DNA of 64,000 bases from contig JALGPY010000008.1 in NCBI GenBank assembly GCA_023055425.1, positions 12,061,501-12,125,500 of the forward strand, given 5' to 3'. Shown here in pieces: positions 52,154-64,000 of the stretch; position 1 is the first letter of the stretch; every line of letters starts with the position of its first letter. The translations under genes were made by a program, and so were the position numbers. The notes under the pieces were generated by a model. It saw nothing but the letters and a program-made list of their open reading frames with translations, did no database searches and was not told where the DNA came from. Source of the DNA: Linanthus parryae. Its lineage: Eukaryota; Streptophyta; Magnoliopsida; Ericales; Polemoniaceae.

Positions 52154-53948
52154 CTCGTCCGAGGATGATTACGTTCTAATGGAGGATGCTGTCACGCACT
52201 CTCAAGATGTGTGGGTCCTTGATTCTAGAGCTTCCTATCATATTTGCTCTAACATGGAGCTATTCTCGACGTACGACCAAACAGATGGAGGGTCTGTCTA
52301 CATGGCAAACGGAGCCATCTATAAGGTGATTGGGAGCGGCTCAGTTAGATTAAAAACGAATGAAGGAAAGTTATGTACCTTGGAGCAGGTCAGATATGTA
52401 CCACTTATTAAGAAGAATCTGATCTCCTTGAGTCTACTCGACAGCAAGGGATACAGTTTCAAAGGTGAAGGTGGAGATATACAAGTCTGCAAGGGTTATA
52501 AGGTGATTCTCAGGGGAGTCAAGAGTGGGACTTTGTACATGTTGCAAGGTTCGACGATCACAGGTTCTGCTGGAGTTGTCTCAGCCGAGATTAAGGAAGC
52601 TGATCTAACTAAGCTGTGGCATATGAGGCTCGGTCATATGAGTGAACGTGGAATGCAGGAACTTCACAAGAAAGGCTATATCACCGGGCATGCGCCCAAG
52701 AGCCTAGGGTTTTGTGAGCACTGCGTGTATGGGAAGCTACATCGTAGCAAGTTCCCTAAGGCGGTTCATAGAACGAAAGGTACTCTTGATTATATCCATT
52801 CGGATTGCTGGGGTCCATCTCGAGTTGAGGCGATTGACGGGTACAGGTATTTCCTAAGCATCATAGACGACTACTTCAGGATGACTTGGATATTCGTAAT
52901 GAAGCACAAGAGTGAAGCCTTCGCAAGATTCAAGGAGTGGAAGAAAATAGTAGAGAATCAGGTGGGAAAGAAGGTGAAGAGGCTGCGCACGAACAACGGC
53001 TTAGAGTTTTGTTCATCAGAGTTTGATGGATTCTGCAAGGATCAGGGAATAGCACGCCATCGCACCGTTCGGCACACACCACAGCAGAACGGTGTAGCCG
53101 AGAGATTGAACCAGACACTTTTGGCGAAAGCAAGGTGCATGCTTTCGAATGCAGGTCTTTCTAGAGGTTTCTGGGGAAAGGCAGTTTTCATGGCATGCTA
53201 TCTCATAAACCGGAGCCCGCACACAAGTATAGGATGCAAGATTCCTGTGGAAGTCTGGTCCGGTAGAGCAGTGGATTACTCGGATTTAAGAGTTTTTGGT
53301 TGTGTTGCTTATTATCACGTTGATGATGGCAAACTAGAACCAAGATCTAAGAAGGGAGTATTCATGAGTTTCGGAACAGGTGTGAAGGGATACAAGATAC
53401 GGGCAGACAACAAGATTATACTTAGCAGAAGTGTAGTCTTTGATGAGACTCATAAGTTGAAGAACTCCGTGGAGGTGGAGCTTGGAGGTGCAAAGAAGAA
53501 GGTGGAGGGAGAGTTGGATCCTACTGATCCTACGGATTCTGAAATCCCTACACCGCCGCCAGAAGCAGAAGAGGAAGAAGCAGAAGAGTCTGATAGTGAG
53601 GATGCGTCTACACCAGAGGAACCGGTTCATCAAAGTATTTCTGAAGGAAGACCAAGGAGATTCATAAAGCCTCCGTCAAGATACAAAGATGATGGTATGG
53701 TGGGATATGCATTACAGGTAGCGGAAGAGGTAGAGGACGAGCCATCCTCCTACAAGGCCGCTATATCTAGTTCTGAGTCAGCACAATGGATTGCCGCGAT
53801 GGGAGAGGAAATGGAGTCTCTTAGCAAGAACTCGACTTGGGAGCTTGTTAAACTGCCTGGGGGAAGGAAGATAGTCAGTTGCAAGTGGCTTTTCAGAAGA
53901 AAGGAAGGAACTACATCTGGAGAGGCGTCAAGTATAAGGCAAGGCTAG
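52050..53948 (+). pseudogene. Copia C protease and integrase, with active-site changes
   Basis: The frame resumes with the knuckle half GHWKRDC. The protease motif reads WVLDSRASYHIC, where Gly of D-S-G is replaced by Arg (AGA for GGA). Then come the pre-integrase zinc region (LWHMRLGHMSERG, CEHCVYGK) and integrase: first Asp in YIHSDCWGPS, second position LRTNNGLEF with Asn instead of Asp, Glu in QQNGVAERLN. Both changes fit single G-to-A transitions. An acidic linker (PPPEAEEEEAEESDSED) leads to the RT. A second frameshift lies near 53925. Confidence 0.88.
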
Positions 53949-55291
53949 TTGCAAGAGGGTTCAATCAGAAAGAGGGAGTTGACTACAACAAGATCTTCTC
54001 ACCGGTGGTCAGACATACTTCTATCCGGGTGTTACTAGCTTTAGTCGCACACCACGACCTAGAACTTGAGCAATTGGATGTCAAGACAGCTTTCCTACAC
54101 GGAGAGTTGGAGGAGAAAATATACATGAGCCAACCGGAGGGGTTCCAAGTTCCCGGAAGAGAGAACCATGTGTGCAAGCTGAAGAGATATCTCTACGGAC
54201 TCAAGCAGTCACCGAGGCAATCGTACAAGAGGTTTGACAGCTTCATGTTGAAGATTGGTTACCACAAGTGCGAGTATGATTGTTGCTTGTACCACAAAAA
54301 GTTGCATGGTGGATCACGTATTTACCTAATTCTGTATGTGGATGATATTCTGATTGCAACTCGGGATATCAAGGACATCAGAGAACTGAAGAGGTCCCTT
54401 AGCGCGGAATTTGAGATGAAGGATCTGGGAGCTGCTCGGAAGATATTGGGAGTTGAGATCTATAGAGATAGGAAGAAGAAGAAGCTTTTCTCGTCACAGC
54501 AGGGATACATCAAGAAGGTCTTGGAAAGATTCGGGATGTTATTAGCTAAATCTATAGATACTTCTATGGCAACTAACAGCAAGCTTGGAATGTACGACGT
54601 TCAGACTGAGGAGGAGAAGGAGTACATGTCCAAGGTTCCATATGCTAGCGCAGTTGGAAGTATCATGTATACTATGGTCTGCACTCGACCGGACATAGCA
54701 TTCGCTGTTAGTGTGGTTAGTTGTTTTATGGCTCATCTGGGTAGGGACCATTGGCAGGCGGTGAAGCGCATATTCAGGTACCTTAAGGGTACATCAGACA
54801 TTGGCATATGCTATGGGTCACGTGAAAACATCTTGGTAGCTGGTTTCTCGGATGCGGACTATGCAGGGGATATTGATTGTAGAAGATCAATGACGGGCTA
54901 TGTATTTTCTCTGGGAGCATCTGTTGTGAGTTGGAAGGCTACGCTACAGCCGACGGTGATGTTGTCCACCACGGAGGCGGAGTATATGGCTCTAACGGAA
55001 GCAGCAAAGGAGGCAATTTGGCTTAAGGGAATCTTCAATGATCTAGGGCTACATCAAGATCAGGCGACAGTCTACTGTGATAGCTTGAGTGTAATATTCT
55101 TGACTAAGGACCAGGTTCATCATGAAAGAACCAAGCATATTGACGTTAGGTATCATTTTCTGAGAAGTGAGAGCAGGATCAAGGTGAAGAAGGTGGGGAC
55201 AGCTGACAACCCCGCGGATATGTTCACCAAGCCGGTTCCGGAGAGCAAGTTCCAGCATTGTCATGAATTGCTCAACATCTTGAGCCAGTGA
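53879..55291 (+). pseudogene. Copia C reverse transcriptase and RNase H
   Basis: After the frameshift the frame holds YKARLVARGFNQKEGVDY, FSPVVRHTSIRVLLALVA, QLDVKTAFLHGELEEKIYM, LYGLKQSPRQSYKRF and the catalytic ILYVDDILIA; then RNase H with GFSDADYAGD, TEAEYMALTEA, VYCDSLSVIFL and HIDVRYHFLR. It ends at a TGA directly before GGCCCTTGGGGGCATG, a motif also found directly after the TR-GAG gag stop. That shows where pol was lost in TR-GAG. Confidence 0.9.
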
Positions 55292-55433
55292 GGCCCTTGG
55301 GGGCATGTCGGACCCAGTGGCTGTCCAGTGAGTCTCTGTGATGAGAGACATAGGGTGCGGAGAAGACGTAGCTTTATTTACGAGAAGAGGAGCAGCTGCT
55401 GTTGACGAGATAATTCAAGTCAAGGTGGAGATT

Positions 55434-55773
55434 TGTTGAGTTGGTGCCTTGAATTAGTCAAAGGCGGCCAAACACTTTGTTTCCAACTTTGATTAGGAAA
55501 CATTGGAAGTCAAAGGCAGTGGAGGATTAGTTAGGAAACAAGTTTTTCCAAATCGGATTTGGAAACTTTAGGAATTTTCTAGCACTATATAAAGAACCTA
55601 GTAGTCACATTATTAGGTATGCAAAAACATTCTTGTAGTCTTGTTCCTCTTAAGTGAATAAAGGGTGCTTTTCTGCCGTAGAGGTAGTTAGAAAATATTT
55701 TGCTAGCGAACCACGTAAAATACTCGTGTTCTTTTTTATTCGTTCATTGTTCGTGAGGTGGTTTGACATAACA
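55434..55773 (+). repeat. Copia C 3' LTR
   Basis: 340 bp, preceded by the polypurine tract AAGGTGGAGATT and followed by cactt. Confidence 0.92.
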
Positions 55774-55778
55774 CACTT

Positions 55779-58190
55779 TGCTGCATTTCTAGTTTCTTTG
55801 TGTTACCATTTATTAGAGAACTATAGATTGAATAACAATAAGTCAACATAAGACATGAAATATGATCATGTTCAATTTAAACAACAAGACTCATAAACCA
55901 TAGCTTTTGGGTTCTTCCGTGAAGCAAAAGTAAAACGTTTGCCTAAGAAAGAAGTCAAGTTAAAAAATATAATATGTACGCAATTAAATACATATATACA
56001 TATTCGAATATTCACTAGATATTTCCTCAAAAATATTCACTAGATAGATCCATCAAGTATATTTGGGGATGTTAACGAGTCAAGCTGCTCACGAGAAGAT
56101 CGGTGTTCGGCTCGTAAAAAGCTTGTTCGATATCAACTCAAATTTTATTTGAGCTAAGCTTGAGCTTGCGTCTTATAAACGAGTTGAACTTGAGCATAGT
56201 GATACTTGGCTCGTCAAGGCTCGCAAACTCGCTTGTTTATTGACTCGTAAATCGAGCTCGTATGCTTGTTCATTAAACAAGCTTGTAAACATAATTGTTT
56301 ACACACACAAAGACACACACATATATATACATACTGCTTTACTTCTCTATTAATTTTCCCAACCCTAACAACAAGCAATTCATCTAATCATATCCTTCAT
56401 CTAAGCATATTATTTATTAACAAATTCGAGCACCAATATAGTATATGTTCAAACCATAGCATCTCCAACCATGCACTCTCAATTGAGTAGCATCTTTGCA
56501 CAAGCTCCCCTTGTATCTGAACATTTCTTCTTTTAATATCAACTACCAAATTAATTAGTCGAGACATTTAATTATATATACATATAAATATATATATGTT
56601 AGGGATAATTACCTCATACCAATCACCTATGTATTTCTTTTCTTTTCTTTACGTTACAAACTTTTTCTTTATCCTTGCTCTGGGACTAAAACTAATTTAT
56701 TATGTAAGAAACCAAACCGGTTTTAAGTTAGAGTTCAGAGTCTCACAAGTTAAACAGTACCGCCACATGACTGGGACTCCATATAACACTATAGTCTATC
56801 TTATTCTCCATATGTATATTATATATACATATTATATGAATACTAAAAGAAAGATTCGTCATTCCATTATAACCAAAAGTATAACTAAAAGTAAATATCC
56901 TCAATCCTTATTAATATATGATGTTCTCTTTTCATGAAAGCCAAAAACTGAAAGTAAATATTCTCAACTCAAAGATAGAACATGAGATGTTAGCTAAAAA
57001 TTTATGCTGGAATGATTTTGATTACTACTATCGAGTATATATTTTTTCAATAGACTAAAGATAGATCGTGCTAGTTTATTTAGTTAACATTTTTTATGCG
57101 GACATAAACTTTCAATTATTTGTTATCTGGCTAGCTAGTTAGTATTCTTTCTTATCTTGAGTCACAGTCCAACGAATTCGAGCATTGATATAGTACATGT
57201 TCGAACAATCTCCAACCATGCACTCACATTTGAATATCATAATGGTATACACTTTCTTTGTATCTCTTTCTTTTTTTTATGAATACTATCTTTATATCGT
57301 ATCTTCGTTTAATACTTCCTCCATCCCATAATAAGGGAATCACTTTTAAATTTTGGGACATTCCAAAATAATTTTCCCCTTTCTTTTTTATGTTTGAAAA
57401 TAGATACATCCTACATCCCATAATAACATATTTCTTCTTTTAAAATTAAATACCTAACTGTTTAGTTAATATATTTAATTATATAAACATATGTATATAT
57501 ATATATATACACGTGTGTGTGTATTGTATCACTAATGAATTCAAACAATCACCCATCTTTTTCACCTCTTATGTTTATGTTACAACCTTTTTTGTTGTCC
57601 ATGTCATAAGAGTGAAACGAATTTACTATTTGAAAAAACAAGCCGATTGTTAATTAAGGTTCTAAGTCTCACAAGTTAAACAGTACCACCACATGACAGA
57701 GACACCATCTAACACTATCATATATCTTCCTCTTCATCTTTATATTAAATATACATCTTATATGTATACAAAAAGAAAGATGCAATTTTCCATTACACAC
57801 CTAAAAGAAGATATGTTCAAAGCAAAGATAAAAGTTTAAAGTTTATGCTAAAATGATTTTGATGGCTAGTATTCCTCTTTTGATTGCTCGTATTATTCTT
57901 TGTCAAAGTTAAACATATTCCAATGTGATACATTCGATCACATTATTGCTTGGGCATATTGATCCACTTTCATTTTAATAAATTCTTCATGTATGATGCT
58001 CCCTTTATTTTGTGCTTTGTATCTTATTTCAATGTTACTGCAGATTCCTGCAAATTTAGTCTCCCTTTGCATCTTTTCTTCTTACAATACTCCCTCCGTC
58101 TCATAATAAGTGAAACACTATTCTATTTTGGGATGTCTCGAAATAACTGTCCACTTTAGTTTTTATATTTGAAAGCATATACATGGCCAA
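55779..58190. other. Non-coding duplicated flank (D2), right
   Basis: Matches 38116-40565. AT-rich, no gene. Module copies lie near 56464, 56750, 57211, 57670 and 57900. CTCCCTCCGTCTCATAATAA-type MITE ends occur at about 57315 and 58090 (D1: 39697 and 40464). Confidence 0.65.
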
Positions 58191-58585
58191 GAATCCTAAA
58201 AAATGAGTATTGATGATAGTGTTAAAATTTTAAAAATGAGAGACAAAATTTTTCTTCATCCTTGCTGATCGGACTGAAACTAATTTACTGTTTGGGAGAA
58301 CAAGTCTGTTGTGAGTTAGGGTTCTGAGTCTCACAAGTTAAAGTGTATCGCCACATAACGGAGACTCCATCTAACACTGTAGTATATCTTGTTCTTCATC
58401 TATATATTAAATATATCAAATATATATTACATGTATAGTAAAAGAAAGATGCGATAAATATTATGAACTCAAATATAGAACATAGCTAAAAGTTACTCTA
58501 AAATGATTTTGATTGCTAGTATTCTTTTTCAAAGTTAAACATATTCCCGTGTGATATGTTCGATCACATTATTTTGAGCATATTG

Positions 58586-58588
<3 letters not shown>

Positions 58589-58682
<94 letters not shown>

Positions 58683-58699
58683 GAGAGAGAGAGAGAGAG
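58589..58699. repeat. Compound microsatellite (CT)n(CA)n(GA)n
   Basis: CT from 58589 to about 58648, CA to 58678, GA to 58699. ORFs across it are artefacts. Confidence 0.95.
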
Positions 58700-58998
58700 T
58701 CTTACAACTTTCATATAATTTTGTATTGACAATCATATATATTAAAGGTGTTTGTAAGATTACTGCGTTTTTTGGTTCAAAATATACCGGCGTTGTTAGG
58801 TATTAAGCTTACAAAATGCATACCATACTACACTTTTCTAACTGCGTTACAGTTCCCATATAATTGTGTATAAATGTATTTTGCTAAACCATAGCAACTT
58901 TGGAAGTATTGAGCTTAATGTTTGTATATTTTTTAATAAAGGAATTTTAAATCTACTTTGCACGGTAAGTTTGTATTAAGAAATTAAATGATACGTAA

Positions 58999-59009
58999 AC
59001 ATACATACA

Positions 59010-59077
<68 letters not shown>
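58999..59077. repeat. Compound microsatellite (ACAT)n(AT)n
   Basis: About ten ACAT units followed by about nineteen AT units. Confidence 0.95.
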
Positions 59078-59079
<2 letters not shown>

Positions 59080-59330
59080 TCGTGCTAGTTTATTTAGTTA
59101 AGAGTTTTTCTGCATGCACGTGTTTTCAAACATTTGTTGGCTGGCTAATGCAAGTTAAACCGTAGACCAATAAAAAGAGGAAGTAAAGTTCAAACAAATA
59201 ATATAGCTTAAGCAAAGAGACCATCTAAAAGTACCGGCCAATTTTAAGTCAGTGCACACGTACCGAGATCACATCTAGCATATTCTACTTTTATCTATGT
59301 TTCTTCTCCAAGTCACTGTTTTGACTTTTA

Positions 59331-59512
59331 CCATTATCCACTTTGACCCAGTGATTTCGATAGTAGACCGATGCAATTTTTGATAATCTTTCAATGGTGG
59401 TTTAGAGTTAAAGCTGCTCTACAACACGGTGAAAAATTTATCAAAAAAGCGCATAGTTTTGCAATCCAAACCGCCCAGTAAAAGTGACCCAAATACGAGT
59501 CAAGATGTCAAA
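59331..59512. mobile_element. Fold-back MITE, copy 3
   Basis: Left arm TTGACTTTTACCATTATCCA, CACTTTGACCCAGTGATT; right arm AAAAGTGACCCAAATACG and GTCAAA. Same family as 7201-7404. Confidence 0.7.
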
Positions 59513-60339
59513 CTTACGTCTTAAAGAAGAAACAGAGGTAGTACTACGGTTGTAAAATTTGATAATTTCATATTGAAAATTTATGCAAGTAGTACTAAGA
59601 GTTCATATGGGAGCAGTTATGAAAAACCGAAAACTGGGTGAATTGATTTTCAATAGTTGCTTTCACTAAAATAATAAAATAAAAAATAGGTTTATTTTTC
59701 TAAATAATAAAAAATAGGTTTATTTTTCCAAATAATAAAAAATAGGTAGAAAAGCAACGAAACAAATATTGAAAAGTGCCCATCTGAGTCACTTGTTGAA
59801 TACGAATACGACTTTTGATGTCCATTTGTTTAGATACGGTTATGAATTTGAGTAAAATCTGATTGGTTTGCAAATTATGGTTATAATTTGAAGTAAAGTT
59901 CAAATAAAAGTACAACTTTAACAAATACGATCTTCATGTTTCAACCTATTTTAAGTCAGTGGACAAGTACCAATGTCACATCTAGCTAGCATATTCTATT
60001 ACTACGGTTGTAAAATTTGATAATTTCATGTTGATAGTTTATGGAAGTAGTCAAACTCCTAAACATTCACAGCTATTGACAACAAAATCATGACAAGATA
60101 CTACTACTAGCATAAACTATCAATATGTAATTATTAAATCTTACAACCTCAGTAGTGTCCGCATGGCTTGGCTCTTTCAGGAAATGATAGTGGAGTGAGA
60201 GGACATGAATTTCCCTGACTTGGCTTGAGAAGATTGTTGAGGGGGAGAATATGTAAAAAAAATAAAAAAAAAATAAAAAAAAAAAAAACATCTTCTTAGG
60301 TCTCCCTCTCTCTCCGTTTTCTCTAATAGGTATGAAAAT
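59513..60339. other. AT-rich intergenic DNA
   Basis: No gene seen. A poly(A)-like tract is at 60255-60289. The block TACTACGGTTGTAAAATTTG occurs at about 59540 and 60001, a small dispersed duplication. Confidence 0.5.
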
Positions 60340-60600
60340 TACCTACCACTCCGTCCCAGCTGAAATGCTCCATTTGACTTTTTCACCCGTAACTGGGTCA
60401 CTTTGACCCGGTGATTTGAATCGCAAAACGATACAATTTTTGATAAATTTTTATGGTCTTATAGAATAAGATTTACTCTACAACGTTATGAAAAAATTAT
60501 TTAAAAATTGTAATATTTTACTATCCAAATTATCGGGTCAAAGTGACCCAATGAATTGTGGTAAAAGTACAATGGTGCGAAAATTTGAGACGGAGTGGTT
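60340..60600. mobile_element. Fold-back MITE, copy 4, with outer inverted ends
   Basis: The inner hairpin matches the other copies (GGGTCACTTTGACCCGGTGA against CGGGTCAAAGTGACCC). The outer ends CCACTCCGTCCCA and TGAGACGGAGTGG are inverted. The 14-base sequence ATAGGTATGAAAAT flanks it on both sides (60326-60339 and 60601-60614). Confidence 0.7.
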
Positions 60601-61628
60601 ATAGGTATGAAAATGGTGCAAAAATGACTCAATCAAAGGATTGTTCCAGCTAGTTAATTATCACTGCAGTCAAATGCTTGTTATGATACAAACAGTTGTT
60701 TGTCAGTGATCAATTCCCCTTCCAATATTATAGTTTGAGTTTCCAGTATTTGTGAATATTTAGTGCTTATTGCTGTTATGGCTAAATATTCTCAAATTCC
60801 GAAAATGGAAAAGTACAATGTTGTGGGCTACAAAAAAGGCACACCAAAATTGAGATACCGTGTTACTACTTGAGGAAAAACTGAAATAACTAAAATTCTA
60901 GCATACCTATTTTCCCTGAAATCTTACCCTTCCCCTAACGACGTGGATGACAATTATCATTGTTCAAATATTGCATTAGTTAGTTCAAGTTATCAACTGT
61001 GTAGCAGGCCACACAATTTCATGAAATGAACAATGAAACGGAATATAGACAATGGGGAAAGAGAATAGTTGAGCGATTTAGTCAAAGAATTGGTTACCTT
61101 TGCTCAATACACAATGGGGGCGGAAGTGAAGAGTAGACAAATCGTGACCTTGTTCAATCTACGTGGATTCGGAAAATCGATAAGGGCTTCATCGTTTGGC
61201 AAGATATCGTAAGCTGTTATTTTATGGGATAAAGTTTAGTACAGAATAGAGATGGACTCTAAGAACACAGTGATAGAGGACAAAGGGAGTACTGACCGCG
61301 GAAATAAGCAACTGATGGAGAGACGATGAAGCGGTTCATCTTCTCCCTTTTTTACTATAGGGTTGTGTGTATGCATTGAATAATGAATTGAAGAATAGCA
61401 ATTGCACCCTCTCTAAAAAAAAAAGCAATTGCACCCCCACCAAATTACATTACATTTAATTTGCATATTTAGACAGTATTTACTATTGACTTATTGCACG
61501 TGTACCCTACTGAGTTACGTGGCATCTAAACCACATGGGAAGCTTTGATTCGTCTATAAAAGCCAACTGTAATGACACATGACATATAAAGAGTGAGTTT
61601 AGACTTACCGCATCGTTTTTATGGATAA
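60601..61628. other. Intergenic DNA
   Basis: No supported gene or element. Confidence 0.5.
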
Positions 61629-63470
61629 TCTATATTATATATAAAAGCTAGGAGGTGAGGAAATTATCACTCTCCATATGCCATTTGTCATCCACATCAC
61701 TCTCCATATGACATTTGTCATCCACATCATGGCATACATGTCACGTTGTAGCCAATTAAGATGCTCCACATAATTCTATATAAATAAGTAGGATGTGTAA
61801 TGCAAAATAAAGTATCAATTTACATTAATTAGCAAAATTGTAACTTATTGCATTGAAGTGTCAACAGTCAAAGATAAAATTGTAACTTATTTACATTAAT
61901 TATTAAATCTTACATAGTTATGTTATTTATTTTATTATTGATAAAAAATAAAATTCAAATAATTTAAATTAGAATGGGGGAGATTTATTTGAAATGTCTA
62001 TTTTTTCTTATTTTTGAGAAACAATATGTTTCTTTTTTCTACATACACACGTTTAACGAATGCATTTAGTTATAAATCAAAACATATTCATTTTATTCCT
62101 TTACCACAATAAGGCACAAATAATATTAAAAATCTAACATATATGTTTTAATCACAATAGGACATTAGTTCTCGCAAATTGGTTACTCAAAGCACCCACA
62201 TTTATTTTGTATGTTATATGTTTGTTCAATTCTAACAATTATAAAATTTCTCTATTAACTGTAGCTTGACATTGACTACTTTTTTTTCTTAACATAGCTA
62301 TGTTATTTCCATTTCAAAACAAAACATAGCTATGTTATTTACGGAATTATTTATAAATAAAAAAAATTACTTTGAATTAATTCGGAAGGGGTGAGAGCGA
62401 AGTCGAAACAACAACTTCTTCTACTGGCAGAATAAATTTTCGTTTCAACAAAACATATGCATTTTATTTAATTATAAAATAGGAAACAAAATATCCAAAA
62501 TTTCACAATGATTATTGCCTCCAAATATTATTATGTTGAAATTTTATGAATAACAAATCAAAAATTAAGTGTCAAGATAAAATTGTAACTTATTTACATT
62601 ACTTATCAAAATTTTCATAGTTATGTCATTTATTTTGTTATTTATTAAAAAGCAACTTTCAAAAGAAAATTAAGTTAAAATGTGGGAGAGTTATTTTAAA
62701 AGACTATTGTAAGTTCTCTATTAATTGTATCTAGACATTGACTACTGCTTTTTCTAAACATAACTATGTTATTTATGGTATATTAATAAATATAACATAT
62801 TTATTTTGAATTAAATATGAAGGGGAGGGGGGAGATGTTGAAACATCGACTTCTTTGTACTAGCAGAATATATTTTACTTTCAACAAAAAATATGCATTT
62901 TATTTAATTCTAAAATAGGAAACAAAATATTCAAAAGTTCACAAATCATATGAAGTGCCATAAATAAATATAAAATATTGTCAACGTTAAAACTTCAGTT
63001 AACAAATTACTTAGGATGATCGATTGATTTGAACGAAACTTCAATTTACCTTCCATCCGAAACTAACTTTTACAAATTTAAGAATGAAAACTATAACTAT
63101 ATGTCGTAATTACACCATCCCAGTACTTAAACGTAACCCATGACTCACTCAACACTTCCAAAATTAAATTTTCCTGATATGTTTGTTCAATTTTATTTAT
63201 TAAAATTGATAATATGTTTTCATAAATAAGAAAATGACTACTTAAAAGACCTTCGTAAAGAGTTTGACACTGGTTACTATTTTTTATACACATGGCTATG
63301 CCATTTATTGCATTATTAATAAATAGAATACTACTTAAAGAAAATTAAACAGAGTGGAGAATATCATTTTAAAATAAATTATCTTTTCTATAATGTATTC
63401 ATTCTTTGAAAAAAAGCGTATGCATTTTTTCTACTAAAGTAAGGAATAAATGATTATACATATAGAGTGA
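61629..63470 (+). mobile_element. Helitron-like 5' end with degenerate internal repeats
   Basis: TCTATATTATATATAAAAGC at 61629, preceded by A, resembles the 5' terminus of plant Helitrons. A 30-base unit (CACTCTCCATATG...CATCCACAT) is repeated directly at 61668-61727. Downstream, blocks with ATAGCTATGTTATTTA and ATATGCATTTTATTTAATT recur at about 61917, 62330, 62625, 62760 and 63290. I do not see the 3' hairpin plus CTRR end, and there is no Rep/helicase ORF, so the right limit is arbitrary. Confidence 0.4.
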
Positions 63471-64000
63471 GAATATGAAAATTATTGTTTTATAGGTACG
63501 AGATAACAAATAAAATCTTCTTAACTAAAATATTTAAAATATCCACCATTCTGAAAGTAACTCAAACATTTGAAAGATTCAATAATGGATAAATAGTTGT
63601 ACCAATTGACTGTCTTATTACACATCCCAAGAAGTGTAACAAATAAACACAAAATGTATTCTATACTAAAAATAAAATTCCGATATTTACTGAGAACAAT
63701 TATCATGTTACAAAAAAATTACTTATGTTAAATATGTTATTTACAAACTTAACTGTGAAGAATAAATAACTATTTTAATAGACAACTACTTATTTGTTAA
63801 TACACAACTTACTCAGATTATCCAAATTAGTTGTTTTTATTATGTTTTTCAATTTTAGTGATTTAAATTAATTGCATTATTCTTTTTATATGTAATAAAT
63901 GGGCGATCTAAAAATAAAAAGTAGTAAAGCCTTTGAATTTGGCTACTATTTTTCTAAAAAAACTATCTTAAAGGAATATTCTTGAGCAACTTACTTCTTA
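63471..64000. other. AT-rich DNA to window end
   Basis: Short ORFs only; nothing recognised. Confidence 0.4.

Larger units (their letters stand above)
50891..55773 (+). mobile_element. Full-length Ty1/Copia element C (Tork/Tnt1-like)
   Basis: 4883 bp with LTRs at 50891-51231 and 55434-55773, and a perfect 5-bp duplication cactt (50886-50890 and 55774-55778). D1 has the uninterrupted site near 38111. The LTRs differ at about 20 positions by my reading. Gag is clearly related to the TR-GAG gag, and the LTR tail shares the GGAGGTAG...GCTAGCGAACC region, so this is an autonomous-type relative, not the same family. Two frameshifts and two active-site changes make it inactive. Confidence 0.93.
45602..58190. 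repeat. Segmental duplication copy D2
   Basis: Partner of 6414-40565. D2 lacks about 568 bp present in D1 (6680-7247), which removed the lectin start and the left arm of the fold-back MITE. It has a single TR-GAG unit, plus a private hAT and a private Copia. Confidence 0.85.
58191..59330. other. AT-rich intergenic DNA
   Basis: No gene. One more copy of the diverged module (CAAGTTAAAGTGTATCG, about 58335). Microsatellites are listed separately. Confidence 0.5.

Noticed and set aside
58535..58732. Minus ORF with Cys-Val and Arg-Glu repeats
   Set aside because: Translation of the compound microsatellite.

Overview
The window is nuclear DNA of a flowering plant, probably a eudicot, and is dominated by transposable elements. 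The evidence is plant Ty1/Copia and Ty3/Gypsy (Tat-lineage) retrotransposons with initiator-Met-tRNA primer sites, hAT and CACTA DNA transposons, a Helitron-like end, a plant-mobile-domain (PMD) gene, and remnants of an amaranthin-like lectin gene. I see no intact ordinary host gene and no tRNA or rRNA gene. The species cannot be named from the sequence.

Layout. 1-1267: degenerate minus-strand ORF remnants. 1268-5481: decayed minus-strand Copia pol, interrupted by a hAT miniature element (2296-2842). 5796-6413: plus-strand Copia LTR that cuts into the 5' part of a lectin gene (6414-6932, minus). 6414-40565 and about 45602-58190 are two copies (D1 and D2) of one tandem segmental duplication. 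Both copies carry a gag-only, non-autonomous Copia element (TR-GAG type) at the same site with the same 5-bp target duplication. In D2 it is one LTR-gag-LTR unit (47305-49638). In D1 it is a tandem array of six LTRs and five gag-bearing internal units (8538-36858).

The D1 array was later invaded by a 14.7-kb Tat-lineage Gypsy element in LTR2 (10669-25399), a hAT miniature element in the primer-site repeats of unit 2 (25663-26162), and a 3.1-kb solo LTR in LTR6 (33367-36499). D2 was invaded by a hAT miniature element (46300-46876) and a full-length Copia (50891-55773); D1 still shows both empty sites. A CACTA element (40566-44451) lies at the D1/D2 junction. The lectin gene is split: D1 keeps promoter, start and N-terminus, and D2 keeps the lectin and aerolysin-like C-terminal domains with frameshifts. 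From 58190 to the end the DNA is AT-rich, with fold-back miniature elements, microsatellites and a Helitron-like 5' end with degenerate repeats.

Most interesting: (1) the tandem TR-GAG array, whose leader carries the tRNA primer-binding site three times on a 43-bp period; (2) a five-exon gene of about 1,274 codons on the antisense strand of the Gypsy element (24015-19698), encoding a PMD protein. All four of its predicted introns join in phase, but three in-frame stops interrupt it; (3) nested insertions with target duplications and empty sites, which allow the events to be ordered.
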